A stretch of DNA of 64,000 nucleotides from positions 65,236,243 to 65,300,242 of the forward strand of contig NC_044278.2 in assembly GCF_004027225.2 (NCBI RefSeq), written 5' to 3'. This DNA comes from Strigops habroptila. Lineage: Eukaryota > Chordata > Aves > Psittaciformes > Psittacidae. Positions within the stretch are counted from its first letter, which is position 1; each line of letters begins with the position of its first letter. A program made the translations under genes and the position numbers. Shown piece after piece: positions 20,836-29,323 of the stretch. Under the pieces are notes generated by a model. It worked only from the letters and a program-made list of their open reading frames with translations. It was not told where the DNA came from and did no database searches.

Positions 20836-21825
20836 TAATACACTCTGAAAGGTGCCAGGAAAAGGGGAATAACCCCTTACCTTAATCTGCTAGCGACACT
20901 CCTGTTAACACAGAGCAATATGCTCTTAACCTTCATCTCTGACAAGGCTTGCTGCAGACTTGTGTTTAGCTTGCTTTTCCCTAAGAACCCTTGGCCCTTT
21001 TCCACAAAGCTGCTATCTTTCCCTAACCTCAGTTCCAGGCTTTTCACAGCAAGTCCATTTCATGCCCTTGCTTTTCTCCCCCCCTCACAAGCAATCAAAT
21101 CCCAGTTAGGGTGTCTCCCATTTCTGCAGTCCAGCTCCAAATCTATTTTGTTTCCTGCATCACCGGCAAGCTCTACGTAACCTGCAAACTCCATGAGACC
21201 CTTTCTACAGCAAATGTTTAGCTTCCCTCTTCTCTGTGTTTGCATCAACTAACTTCCCACTGCTGCTCGGACTGACCCTGAAAAACAACTTAGATCTTAC
21301 TGGTGGTGGTAATCCATGGACTCAGCCTAGAGACAAAACTGCTGGGAACATTTTCCTCTCCCTTTTGAAAATTTCATAGAGATAGGATATGCTTATAACT
21401 AGAGAAAGCATAAAATATTCTTCAAAAGCATACACGTTGTCAAAGTATGAGTGCACAAGAAAGAGGAAAAAAGAACACCCCAATTAAAACAAAGCAAAAC
21501 CCACATTACGCACATTTCTTCTTTCAAAGCACGGAGTCTCTAGACCTTTCCAAAGAAGAAGTAGCCAAATCATTAAAAAAAATCCAAACACTGCATTTTC
21601 CCAACCCTCATCTTTGGAAGAGTAGAACTTTTGGGGGCTGAAGTTATTCAAGACAATTTGACCTAAGAGGTAAACCAGAGATACAGAAAATCTCAATTCC
21701 AGCAGTGTAAGCTTGGCAAAACTTTAGGACAACCAAAATTAACGTCTTATAATGGCAAATGCTGAGCGATTTAAGAAACAGTCAGAGGTGGTAGGGCCAT
21801 GTAAATCAATATGGTCTGTATGTTG
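20836..21825. other. Intergenic DNA, no gene seen
   Basis: Single-copy-looking sequence up to the provirus. No supported feature. Confidence 0.5.
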
Positions 21826-21830
21826 GTAAG
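21826..21830 (+). repeat. 5-bp target-site duplication, left
   Basis: GTAAG directly precedes the 5' LTR and is repeated directly after the 3' LTR at 29319-29323. Together these fix both ends of the insertion. Confidence 0.9.
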
Positions 21831-22399
21831 TGTCCTGGGTTCAGCTATAGCAGTCATTTTTCTCCTGCTTAGTAGCTGGTGCAGTGCTGTGTTTTTTAAC
21901 TTTCAGCCTGGGAACAACGCTGATAACACCGATGTTTTTAGTTGTTGCTAAGTAATGTTTATTCCAACCAAGGACTTTCTCAGTCTCATGCTTTGCCAGG
22001 GAGGAGGGGAAGCCGGGAAGAAGCAGATACAGGACACCTGACCCAAACTAGCCAAAGGGGTATTCCATACCACAGCACGTCATGCCCAGTATATAAACCG
22101 GGGGGAGTTACCCGGAAGGCCCAGATCACTGCTCGGGTCGGGCTGGGTATCGGTCGGCGGGTGGTGAGCAATTGTATCCTCTCCCCTTGTTATTTCACTA
22201 ATCGTTATTATCATTGGTGGTAGCAGTAGTGGTTTTGTGTTATACCTTAGTTGCGGGACTGCTCTTATCTCAACCCGTGGGAGTTACATTCTTCCCATTC
22301 TCCTCCCCATCCCTCCGGGAGCGGGGGGAGGAAGAAGGGGGGGGGAGTGAGCGAGCGGCTGTGTGGTTCTGAGTTACCGGCTGGGCTCAAACCACGACA
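21831..22399 (+). mobile_element. 5' LTR of the ERV-L-like provirus
   Basis: 569 bp with TGTCCTGG...CACGACA ends. A TATATAAA box is at 22090-22097. Compared with the 3' LTR, I see one substitution (T at 22028 against G at 28946) and one base fewer in the G-run near 22337-22345. It supplies the promoter for the genomic RNA. Confidence 0.95.
22090..22097 (+). promoter_or_regulatory. LTR TATA box
   Basis: TATATAAA in a GC-flanked context (CCCAG before, CCGGGG after), intact in both LTRs (second copy 29008-29015). Confidence 0.75.
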
Positions 22400-22407
22400 G
22401 TTCTTTT

Positions 22408-22425
22408 TGGCGCCCAACGTGGGGC
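22408..22425 (+). promoter_or_regulatory. Primer binding site, tRNA-Lys(1,2) type
   Basis: TGGCGCCCAACGTGGGGC, 18 nt, matches the sequence complementary to the 3' end of tRNA-Lys1,2 used by several retroviruses. It lies 8 nt after the LTR end, a slightly wider gap than usual. Confidence 0.8.
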
Positions 22426-22509
22426 ACGAAAGGTTGAGATAACGACAGATCTGACCAGAGTGTGTTTAATCATATTTGTGATAAGCATTCATTGTTACTA
22501 CTCGTCACA

Positions 22510-25134
22510 ATGGTGATTATTTGGCTCTCAGACGTGTTGCGCTTGATCTCAGAGTTTCAGCATGTTGTACCTTACTTACAGCCACTATTTGCTGTTTTAG
22601 CGTTTATCGGCTGGGGGGCCTGGGCTAAGGTTCTTGTTTCACTGTACTTCATGGTAATGACTTGTAATACAATAGACTCATTGATCATGAAACTGGTCTG
22701 GTTTGTGCTTCCAGCGTGGCCATCACCACTATACATTGGGAGGTATATAATGAAATATTTTAGCAATTGCATATCTTTTTTTTTCTCCTCGGGGGGTAAA
22801 CTTACGAAGGAAGCATTCTCTTTCACCCCCCGTTCCCCCACCAGCCTATTTGCAACAGCAATTGAGAGTTCTGAAGGTTTTAGATGGCCTTTGAGTACCC
22901 TTGAAACCTGCCTGCTGATTGTGCTGGGGATCAGCATGTTGGCAAACATACGGAGTGTGTTTTACCCACGGCCATCCCGTCGTAGGAACATCCTATTTCG
23001 TTTAATGTCAAAAATTCAGCAGTATCAGGTTCGAATCTGGTCTAGGGTTAGACGACGATATAGGAGGACCACCAGGAGATTTTCCCTGAGGCTGGACAGT
23101 TATGAGTGGCAGGGTGTGTGGGATAGTATGGGCAAGTACCTAGGCCAGTGGGCCCCTCCAGTGCTTTGGAACTTCACCACTGAACAAGTGCAACATCCGG
23201 AAAAACTAGTAAAACACTTAAACGAGGTGTGCTGTCGTCCTGGTTATACCAGAGAGGGACAAATTTTGGCAACGTGCTGGGGCTTGGCCTATGCCTACAG
23301 AGCCCTGCTCAACACTATCCAGCACCTTCAAAGGGAAAAAAATGTCTCTGGATCTGATGGCAAAGCAACAGACAACGCAGCTATGCCAACTACAAGCACA
23401 GCAGCTACTCAGACCCTGACCACAACAGTCAACACAGCTACTCCAAGTACAGCAGCTACATCAACCCCAGTGACAAGCACAACAGCTACTCAAACCCTGA
23501 CCACAACAGACAACGCAACTACTCCAACTTCAAATACAGCAGTTACACCAACCCCAGTGACAAGCACAACAGCTACTCAAACCCCGACAGCAACAGACAA
23601 TGTGGCTACTCCAAGCACCGCAGCCACACCAACCCCAGTGACAAGCACAGTAGCTACTCAAACCCCGACAACAACAGACAATATAGCTACTCCAAGCACC
23701 ACAGCTACACCAACCCCAGTGACATGCACAGTAGCTATTCAAACCCCGACAGCAACAGACAATATGGCTACTCCAAGCACTGCAGCTACACCAACCCCAG
23801 TGACAAGCACAGTAGCTACTCAAACCCCGACAGCAACAGATAATGCAGCTGTTGGTGTTACTCAACTCCCAAGCACAACAGCTGCACCAACCCCAGCAAT
23901 AGACATTGCAACCACTCCAATCCTAGTGGCAGACACTGCAGCCACTCCAACCACAGTGACAAACACTGCAGCTAAACCAAATGTCCAGTTTGTGACAATG
24001 TCTGTTGCCCCTGTAAGCAAAAGCAAACGAAAGGCACAAAGAGCAACCCGTGAAGCGAAGAAAGATGAAGACCCAGTGCCATTACTATATGCAACAGCAC
24101 CTGAACAAGAGTCACTACTACGTGGGTCAGAGGAAGAGGAAGAAGAAGAAGAGGTCACTTCTCGACCCCGGACCTCAACCGAACTACGGAATATGCGAAA
24201 AGATTTCACCCGTCTTCCAGGGGAGCACATTGTCACCTGGTTGCTCCGGTGCTGGGACAATGGGGCCGACGGTCATGAACTAGCAGGTAGGGAAGCCAAG
24301 CAGCTGGGATCACTTGCTAAGGAAGGAGGAATTGACAAAGCGATTGCAAGAGAGAAGCGAGCCCTCAGTCTTTGGAGGCGGCTCCTGGCAGCTGTGAAGG
24401 AAAGGTTTCCCTACAAAGACGATATTACGAATCGCTCAGCCAACTGGACCACGATAGAGAAAGGCATCCAGTCCCTGAGGGAATCAGCCATTATAGAGAT
24501 GATCTATCGTAGGCCGGATTCCAGGAACACATCCGTAGACCCAGATGAAGTCGAATGTACACGACCCATGTGGCGGAAACTTACACGGAGTGTGCCATCA
24601 TCGTATGCCCACACATTGGCATCAATGACCTGGAATGACGGAGTATCACCAACAGTGGATTGCCTGATTCGTCAACTCCGAGAGTTCGAAGACAATCTCA
24701 CCCCTTCCATCATTTCAGCTGTGGAAAAACTGTCCCAGGAGTTCAAACAATTGAGAGACGATTTATCCGATCTATCCAGCTCTCCACGCGTACCAACCCA
24801 TGTCTCAGCTATCAACAGAAGGCGCCCTACTGCTCGAGAAAGAAAATATACGAGGTACACGCCACGGGCCACCCTATGGTTTTACCTGCGGGATCATGGA
24901 GAAGACATGAGAAAGTGGGATGGAAAACCTACTTCAGCTCTGGAGCAACGGGTGCGTGAACTGAAGAGGAGAACAATGGTCAAGGATGATCCTCCCAGGA
25001 AAGCTGCTGCTCCAGTCTCTGGCGAGCAGTTTCCCAGATGGAGCGAAAGAGCTGATTTTACTCCAGCTCCTGTGATAAGGAATACTAATCCCTTTCTACA
25101 AGACAGAAGTGGAGAATTTTGTGATCACTATTAG
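22510..25134 (+). CDS. ERV-L-like Gag with hydrophobic N-terminus and Thr/Pro-rich repeats
   Basis: 874 codons from the first ATG (22510) to UAG 25132-25134; an in-frame extension upstream to 22462 starts with GTG and is not preferred. The first roughly 160 residues hold three or four hydrophobic, probably membrane-spanning segments. Next comes an Arg-rich stretch (about 170-205), then a Trp-rich folded-looking region. Residues about 299-446 are Thr/Pro/Ala repeats of 27 residues, followed by a Lys/Arg cluster, an acidic Glu run (about 550) and a capsid-like region. That region has a major-homology-like R-L-P-G-E-H block and amphipathic helices. I see no CCHC zinc knuckle. The ORF is unbroken. 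Its position between PBS and pol, in frame with pol, makes it Gag. The membrane/mucin-like front is unusual. Confidence 0.8.
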   Translation: MVIIWLSDVLRLISEFQHVVPYLQPLFAVLAFIGWGAWAKVLVSLYFMVMTCNTIDSLIMKLVWFVLPAWPSPLYIGRYIMKYFSNCISFFFSSGGKLTKEAFSFTPRSPTSLFATAIESSEGFRWPLSTLETCLLIVLGISMLANIRSVFYPRPSRRRNILFRLMSKIQQYQVRIWSRVRRRYRRTTRRFSLRLDSYEWQGVWDSMGKYLGQWAPPVLWNFTTEQVQHPEKLVKHLNEVCCRPGYTREGQILATCWGLAYAYRALLNTIQHLQREKNVSGSDGKATDNAAMPTTSTAATQTLTTTVNTATPSTAATSTPVTSTTATQTLTTTDNATTPTSNTAVTPTPVTSTTATQTPTATDNVATPSTAATPTPVTSTVATQTPTTTDNIATPSTTATPTPVTCTVAIQTPTATDNMATPSTAATPTPVTSTVATQTPTATDNAAVGVTQLPSTTAAPTPAIDIATTPILVADTAATPTTVTNTAAKPNVQFVTMSVAPVSKSKRKAQRATREAKKDEDPVPLLYATAPEQESLLRGSEEEEEEEEVTSRPRTSTELRNMRKDFTRLPGEHIVTWLLRCWDNGADGHELAGREAKQLGSLAKEGGIDKAIAREKRALSLWRRLLAAVKERFPYKDDITNRSANWTTIEKGIQSLRESAIIEMIYRRPDSRNTSVDPDEVECTRPMWRKLTRSVPSSYAHTLASMTWNDGVSPTVDCLIRQLREFEDNLTPSIISAVEKLSQEFKQLRDDLSDLSSSPRVPTHVSAINRRRPTARERKYTRYTPRATLWFYLRDHGEDMRKWDGKPTSALEQRVRELKRRTMVKDDPPRKAAAPVSGEQFPRWSERADFTPAPVIRNTNPFLQDRSGEFCDHY
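23404..23845 (+). repeat. 81-bp (27-codon) coding minisatellite in gag
   Basis: About five full copies and one partial copy in frame, each with an A-T-Q-T-x-T-x-T-D-N core and a T-P-T-P-V-T-S-T end. One copy is six bases longer. Only codons for Thr, Pro, Ala, Ser, Val, Asp, Asn, Gln and a few others appear. Confidence 0.9.
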
Positions 25135-25209
25135 AGGGGCCCTGCCTCCAGCCAGGTGGAGGAGAGGGATAATCGGGTTTACTGGACTGTGTGGATCAGA
25201 TGGCCTGGC
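25132..25209 (+). promoter_or_regulatory. Gag stop readthrough site with predicted downstream pseudoknot
   Basis: UAG (25132-25134) separates gag and pol, which share one frame. Ten bases later CCTCCA (25145-25150) can pair with TGGAGG (25157-25162). The whole 6-nt loop GCCAGG (25151-25156) is complementary to CCTGGC at 25204-25209, giving an H-type pseudoknot with a long second loop. Gammaretroviruses use a UAG plus pseudoknot to make Gag-Pol. That the same happens here is inference from layout. Confidence 0.6.
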
Positions 25210-28200
25210 ACATCAGTCCCACAGAAGTATAAGGCTCTAGTAGATACCGGTGCACAGTGTACTCTGATGCCATCAAGGTATCAAGGGGTGAAACCCATTT
25301 CTATTTCTGGAGTGACAGGAGGATCCCAAGCGTTAACTATGCTGGAAGCTGAAATCAGCCTGACTGGGAGGAAGTGGCAAAAGCACCCCATTGTAACTGG
25401 TCCAGGGGCTCCATGCATCCTTGGCATAGACTATCTCAGGAGAGGGTATTTCAAAGACCCAAAAGGGTATAGATGGGCTTTTGGTATCGCTGCCTTGGAG
25501 ACAGAGGAAATTAAGCAGCTGTCCACCTTACCCGGTCTCTCAGAGGATCCTTCTGTTGTGGGGTTGCTGAAGGTCGAAGAACAACAAGTGCCAATTGCGA
25601 CCACAACAGTGCACCGGCGGCAATATCGCACCAACCGAGACTCCTTGATTCCCATCCATAAGCTGATCCGCAGACTGGAAAGCCAAGGAGTGATCAGCAG
25701 GACCCGCTCACCCTTTAATAGCCCCATATGGCCAGTGCAAAAGTCTAATGGAGAGTGGAGATTAACAGTAGACTATCGTGGTCTGAACGAAGTCACACCA
25801 CCATTGAGTGCTGCCGTACCGGACATGTTAGAACTTCAGTATGAACTGGAGTCAAAGGCAGCCAAGTGGTATGCCACAACTGACATTGCCAATGCATTTT
25901 TCTCAATCCCTTTGGCAGCAGAATGCAGGCCACAGTTTGCTTTCACTTGGAGGGGCGTCCAGTACACTTGGAACCGACTGCCCCAGGGGTGGAAACACAG
26001 CCCTACCATCTGCCATGGATTGATCCAGACTGCACTGGAACAGGGGCAAGCTCCAGAACACCTGCAATACATTGATGACATCATCGTGTGGGGTGATACA
26101 GCGGAAGAAGTTTTTGAGAAAGGGAGGAAAATAATCCAAATCCTGCTGAAGGCCGGTTTTGCCATAAAACGGAATAAGGTCAAGGGACCTGCACAGGAGA
26201 TTCAATTTTTGGGAATAAAATGGCAAGATGGACGCCGCCAGATCCCCACAGACGTGATCAACAAGATAACAGCAATGTCTCCACCAACTAACAAGAAAGA
26301 AACACAAGCTTTCTTAGGTGTTGTGGGGTTCTGGAGAATGCACATCCCAAATTACAGTCTGATTGTAAGCCCTCTCTACCACGTGACCCGGAAGAAGAAT
26401 GATTTCAAATGGGGCCCTGAGCAACAACAAGCCTTTGAACAAATTAAACGAGAAATAGTTCATGCAGTAGCCCTTGGACCAGTCCGGGCCGGGCCAGATG
26501 TGAAAAATGTGCTCTATACCGCAGCTGGGGAGAATGGTCCTACCTGGAGCCTCTGGCAGAAAGCTCCAGGGGAGACTCGAGGTCGACCCCTTGGCTTTTG
26601 GAGTCGGGGATATAAAGGATCCGAGGCCAGCTATACTCCCACTGAAAAAGAGATACTGGCAGCCTATGAAGGGGTTCGAGCTGCCTCAGAAGTGATTGGA
26701 ACTGAAGCGCAGCTCCTCCTGGCACCCCGGTTGCCTGTGCTGGGCTGGATGTTCAAAGGCAGGGTCTCCTCTACACATCATGCAACTGATGCTACATGGA
26801 GTAAGTGGGCCGCACTAATTACACAACGAGCTCGAATAGGAAATCCCAGTCGTCCAGGAATTCTAGAAGTCATCATGGACTGGCCAGAGGGCAAAGATTT
26901 TGGGATGTCACCAGAAGAGGAGGTGACGCGTGCTGAAGAGGCCCCACCATATAATGAACTGTCAGAGAGTGAAAAGCAATATGCCTTGTTTACTGATGGG
27001 TCCTGCCGTATTGTGGGAAAGCATCGGAGATGGAAGGCAGCTGTGTGGAGTCCCCTGCGACAAGTTGCAGAAACTGCTGAGGGAGAGGGTGAATCGAGTC
27101 AATTTGCAGAGGTGAAAGCCATCCAGCTGGCCTTGGACATTGCTGAACGAGAAAAATGGCCAGTACTTTATCTCTATACTGACTCATGGATGGTGGCAAA
27201 TGCCCTGTGGGGGTGGTTGCAGCAATGGAAGCAGAGCAACTGGCAACGCAGAAGTAAACCCATCTGGGCTGCTGCATTGTGGCAAGATATCGCTGCTCGG
27301 GTGCAGAACCTGGTGGTGAAGGTACGCCACGTAGATGCTCATGTACCCAAGAGTCGGGCCACTGAGGAACACCAGAATAACCAGCAAGTGGATAAAGCTG
27401 CTAAGATTAAAGTGGCTCAGATGGACTTGGATTGGCAACATAAGGGTGAATTATTTTTAGCCCGGTGGGCCCATGACACCTCAGGCCATCAAGGCAGAGA
27501 TGCAACATATAGATGGGCTCGTGATCGAGGGGTGGACTTAACGATGGACACTATTGCCCAGGTTATTCACGAATGTGAAACATGTGCTGCAATTAAGCAA
27601 GCCAAGCGGTTAAAGCCTCTCTGGTATGGAGGACGATGGCTGAAGTACAAATATGGGGAGGCCTGGCAGATTGACTATATCACACTCCCACCAACCCGCC
27701 AGGGCAAGCGCTATGTGCTTACCATGGTGGAAGCAACCACCGGCTGGCTGGAAACATACGCTGTGTCCCATGCCACTGCCCGGAACACTATCCTGGGCCT
27801 TGAGAAACAAGTCTTGTGGCGACACGGCACCCCAGAGAGAATTGAGTCAGACAATGGGACTCATTTCCGGAACAACCTCATAGACACTTGGGCCAAAGAG
27901 CATGGCATTGAGTGGGTATACCACATCCCCTACCATGCACCAGCCTCTGGGAAAATCGAACGGTACAATGGGCTGTTAAAAACTACACTGAGAGCAATGG
28001 GTGGTGGGACTTTCAAACACTGGGATACACATTTACCAAAAGCCACCTGGTTGGTCAACAGTAGGGGATCTGCCAACAGGGCTGGCCCACCCCAATCAGA
28101 ACTTTTACGTACTGTAGAGGGGGATAAAGTTCCTGTGGTGCACATAAAGAATTTGTTGGGGAAGACAGTCTGGGTTATTCCTGCTTCAGGTAAAGGCAAA

Positions 28201-28320
28201 CCCACCCGTGGGGTTGCTTTTGCTCAGGGACCTGGATATACTTGGTGGGTAATGCGGGAAGATGGGGAAGTCCGATGTGTACCTCAAGGGGATTTGATTT
28301 TGGGGGAAAACAGCCAATGA
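25135..28320 (+). CDS. ERV-L-like Pol (protease, reverse transcriptase, RNase H, integrase)
   Basis: 1,061 codons run on in the gag frame after the UAG; there is no ATG near the start, so expression as Gag-Pol is expected. The protease active site D-T-G is at 25243-25251. The RT catalytic Y-I-D-D is at 26068-26079, with upstream L-T-V-D-Y-R and L-P-Q-G-W fingers/palm motifs. RNase H shows F-T-D-G-S, the Glu of F-A-E-V, Y-T-D-S and the R-H-V-D-A-H end (about 26990-27345). Integrase shows the H-x4-H and C-x2-C zinc site (about 27470-27590), then the three catalytic acids in I-D-Y, S-D-N-G and the Glu of G-K-I-E-R-Y-N. No stop or frameshift is seen, and no dUTPase follows. All key residues appear to be present. 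Confidence 0.93.
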   Translation, partial: RGPASSQVEERDNRVYWTVWIRWPGTSVPQKYKALVDTGAQCTLMPSRYQGVKPISISGVTGGSQALTMLEAEISLTGRKWQKHPIVTGPGAPCILGIDYLRRGYFKDPKGYRWAFGIAALETEEIKQLSTLPGLSEDPSVVGLLKVEEQQVPIATTTVHRRQYRTNRDSLIPIHKLIRRLESQGVISRTRSPFNSPIWPVQKSNGEWRLTVDYRGLNEVTPPLSAAVPDMLELQYELESKAAKWYATTDIANAFFSIPLAAECRPQFAFTWRGVQYTWNRLPQGWKHSPTICHGLIQTALEQGQAPEHLQYIDDIIVWGDTAEEVFEKGRKIIQILLKAGFAIKRNKVKGPAQEIQFLGIKWQDGRRQIPTDVINKITAMSPPTNKKETQAFLGVVGFWRMHIPNYSLIVSPLYHVTRKKNDFKWGPEQQQAFEQIKREIVHAVALGPVRAGPDVKNVLYTAAGENGPTWSLWQKAPGETRGRPLGFWSRGYKGSEASYTPTEKEILAAYEGVRAASEVIGTEAQLLLAPRLPVLGWMFKGRVSSTHHATDATWSKWAALITQRARIGNPSRPGILEVIMDWPEGKDFGMSPEEEVTRAEEAPPYNELSESEKQYALFTDGSCRIVGKHRRWKAAVWSPLRQVAETAEGEGESSQFAEVKAIQLALDIAEREKWPVLYLYTDSWMVANALWGWLQQWKQSNWQRRSKPIWAAALWQDIAARVQNLVVKVRHVDAHVPKSRATEEHQNNQQVDKAAKIKVAQMDLDWQHKGELFLARWAHDTSGHQGRDATYRWARDRGVDLTMDTIAQVIHECETCAAIKQAKRLKPLWYGGRWLKYKYGEAWQIDYITLPPTRQGKRYVLTMVEATTGWLETYAVSHATARNTILGLEKQVLWRHGTPERIESDNGTHFRNNLIDTWAKEHGIEWVYHIPYHAPASGKIERYNGLLKTTLRAMGGGTFKHWDTHLPKATWLVNSRGSANRAGPPQSELLRTVEGDKVPVVHIKNLLGKTVWVIPASGKGKPTRGVAFAQGPGYTWWVMREDGEVRCVPQGDLILGENSQ

Positions 28321-28748
28321 ACTCAATTGTACGCTGTTGCCTGCTCTATAACACTTTTATAGCCCACCAGCTAGATATCTTCAGGTCACCAGCCATTGAC
28401 CCTGACTTCCCTCCGATCATCACCTCAACAAAGAATGAATTTTGAGGAAACCAGATGAGCTCAGCAGTGACCAGATGAGTTTGGCGGTATCATCAGCAGG
28501 CAACAACCCAACACCATGTACCGTCCCTCCTGCCCTGAAAGACTATTACAAGAGATGGAACCTGACATCATGGACTGGATGAGTTCAGCAATTTTACAGG
28601 GATTGGTCCATGGACTAGGGAACGATATCTTTCTCTGTGTGTGGGTGTGGGTGTATATATATGTGTATATATGGGACAGGGGTGATGGTGTGCTGAGAGA
28701 TGTGGGATCTGAGCATGACGTGAATGGTATGGAATAAGGGGTGGATAC
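28321..28748 (+). other. Provirus 3' non-coding stretch, no env
   Basis: About 430 bp between the pol stop and the 3' LTR. It contains a GT/TA patch (about 28638-28675) and a purine-rich run (GGAATAAGGGGTGGA, about 28731-28745) next to the LTR that may serve as the polypurine tract. Short open frames here have no env features. Confidence 0.7.
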
Positions 28749-29318
28749 TGTCCTGGGTTCAGCTATAGCAGTCATTTTTCTCCTGCTTAGTAGCTGGTGC
28801 AGTGCTGTGTTTTTTAACTTTCAGCCTGGGAACAACGCTGATAACACCGATGTTTTTAGTTGTTGCTAAGTAATGTTTATTCCAACCAAGGACTTTCTCA
28901 GTCTCATGCTTTGCCAGGGAGGAGGGGAAGCCGGGAAGAAGCAGAGACAGGACACCTGACCCAAACTAGCCAAAGGGGTATTCCATACCACAGCACGTCA
29001 TGCCCAGTATATAAACCGGGGGGAGTTACCCGGAAGGCCCAGATCACTGCTCGGGTCGGGCTGGGTATCGGTCGGCGGGTGGTGAGCAATTGTATCCTCT
29101 CCCCTTGTTATTTCACTAATCGTTATTATCATTGGTGGTAGCAGTAGTGGTTTTGTGTTATACCTTAGTTGCGGGACTGCTCTTATCTCAACCCGTGGGA
29201 GTTACATTCTTCCCATTCTCCTCCCCATCCCTCCGGGAGCGGGGGGAGGAAGAAGGGGGGGGGGAGTGAGCGAGCGGCTGTGTGGTTCTGAGTTACCGGC
29301 TGGGCTCAAACCACGACA
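28749..29318 (+). mobile_element. 3' LTR of the ERV-L-like provirus
   Basis: 570 bp, same as the 5' LTR apart from one substitution (28946) and one extra G in the G-run near 29256-29265. It is followed by the GTAAG target duplication. Confidence 0.95.
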
Positions 29319-29323
29319 GTAAG
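29319..29323 (+). repeat. 5-bp target-site duplication, right
   Basis: GTAAG, identical to 21826-21830. Confidence 0.9.

Larger units (their letters stand above)
21831..29318 (+). mobile_element. Full-length ERV-L-like provirus
   Basis: The 7,488-bp provirus consists of a 5' LTR (21831-22399), tRNA-Lys-type primer site (22408-22425), gag-like ORF (22510-25134), pol in the same frame after one UAG (25135-28320), a roughly 430-bp non-coding stretch and a 3' LTR (28749-29318). It is flanked by 5-bp GTAAG duplications. Pol order is protease, RT, RNase H, integrase, and there is no env and no visible dUTPase. The 5-bp duplication, lack of env and single-stop gag-pol layout fit the class III/ERV-L group as I know it. 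Both ORFs are unbroken and the LTRs are almost identical, so the insertion is recent. Confidence 0.93.

Noticed and set aside
22462..22509. N-terminal extension of the gag ORF
   Set aside because: It begins with GTG; the first ATG in frame is at 22510.
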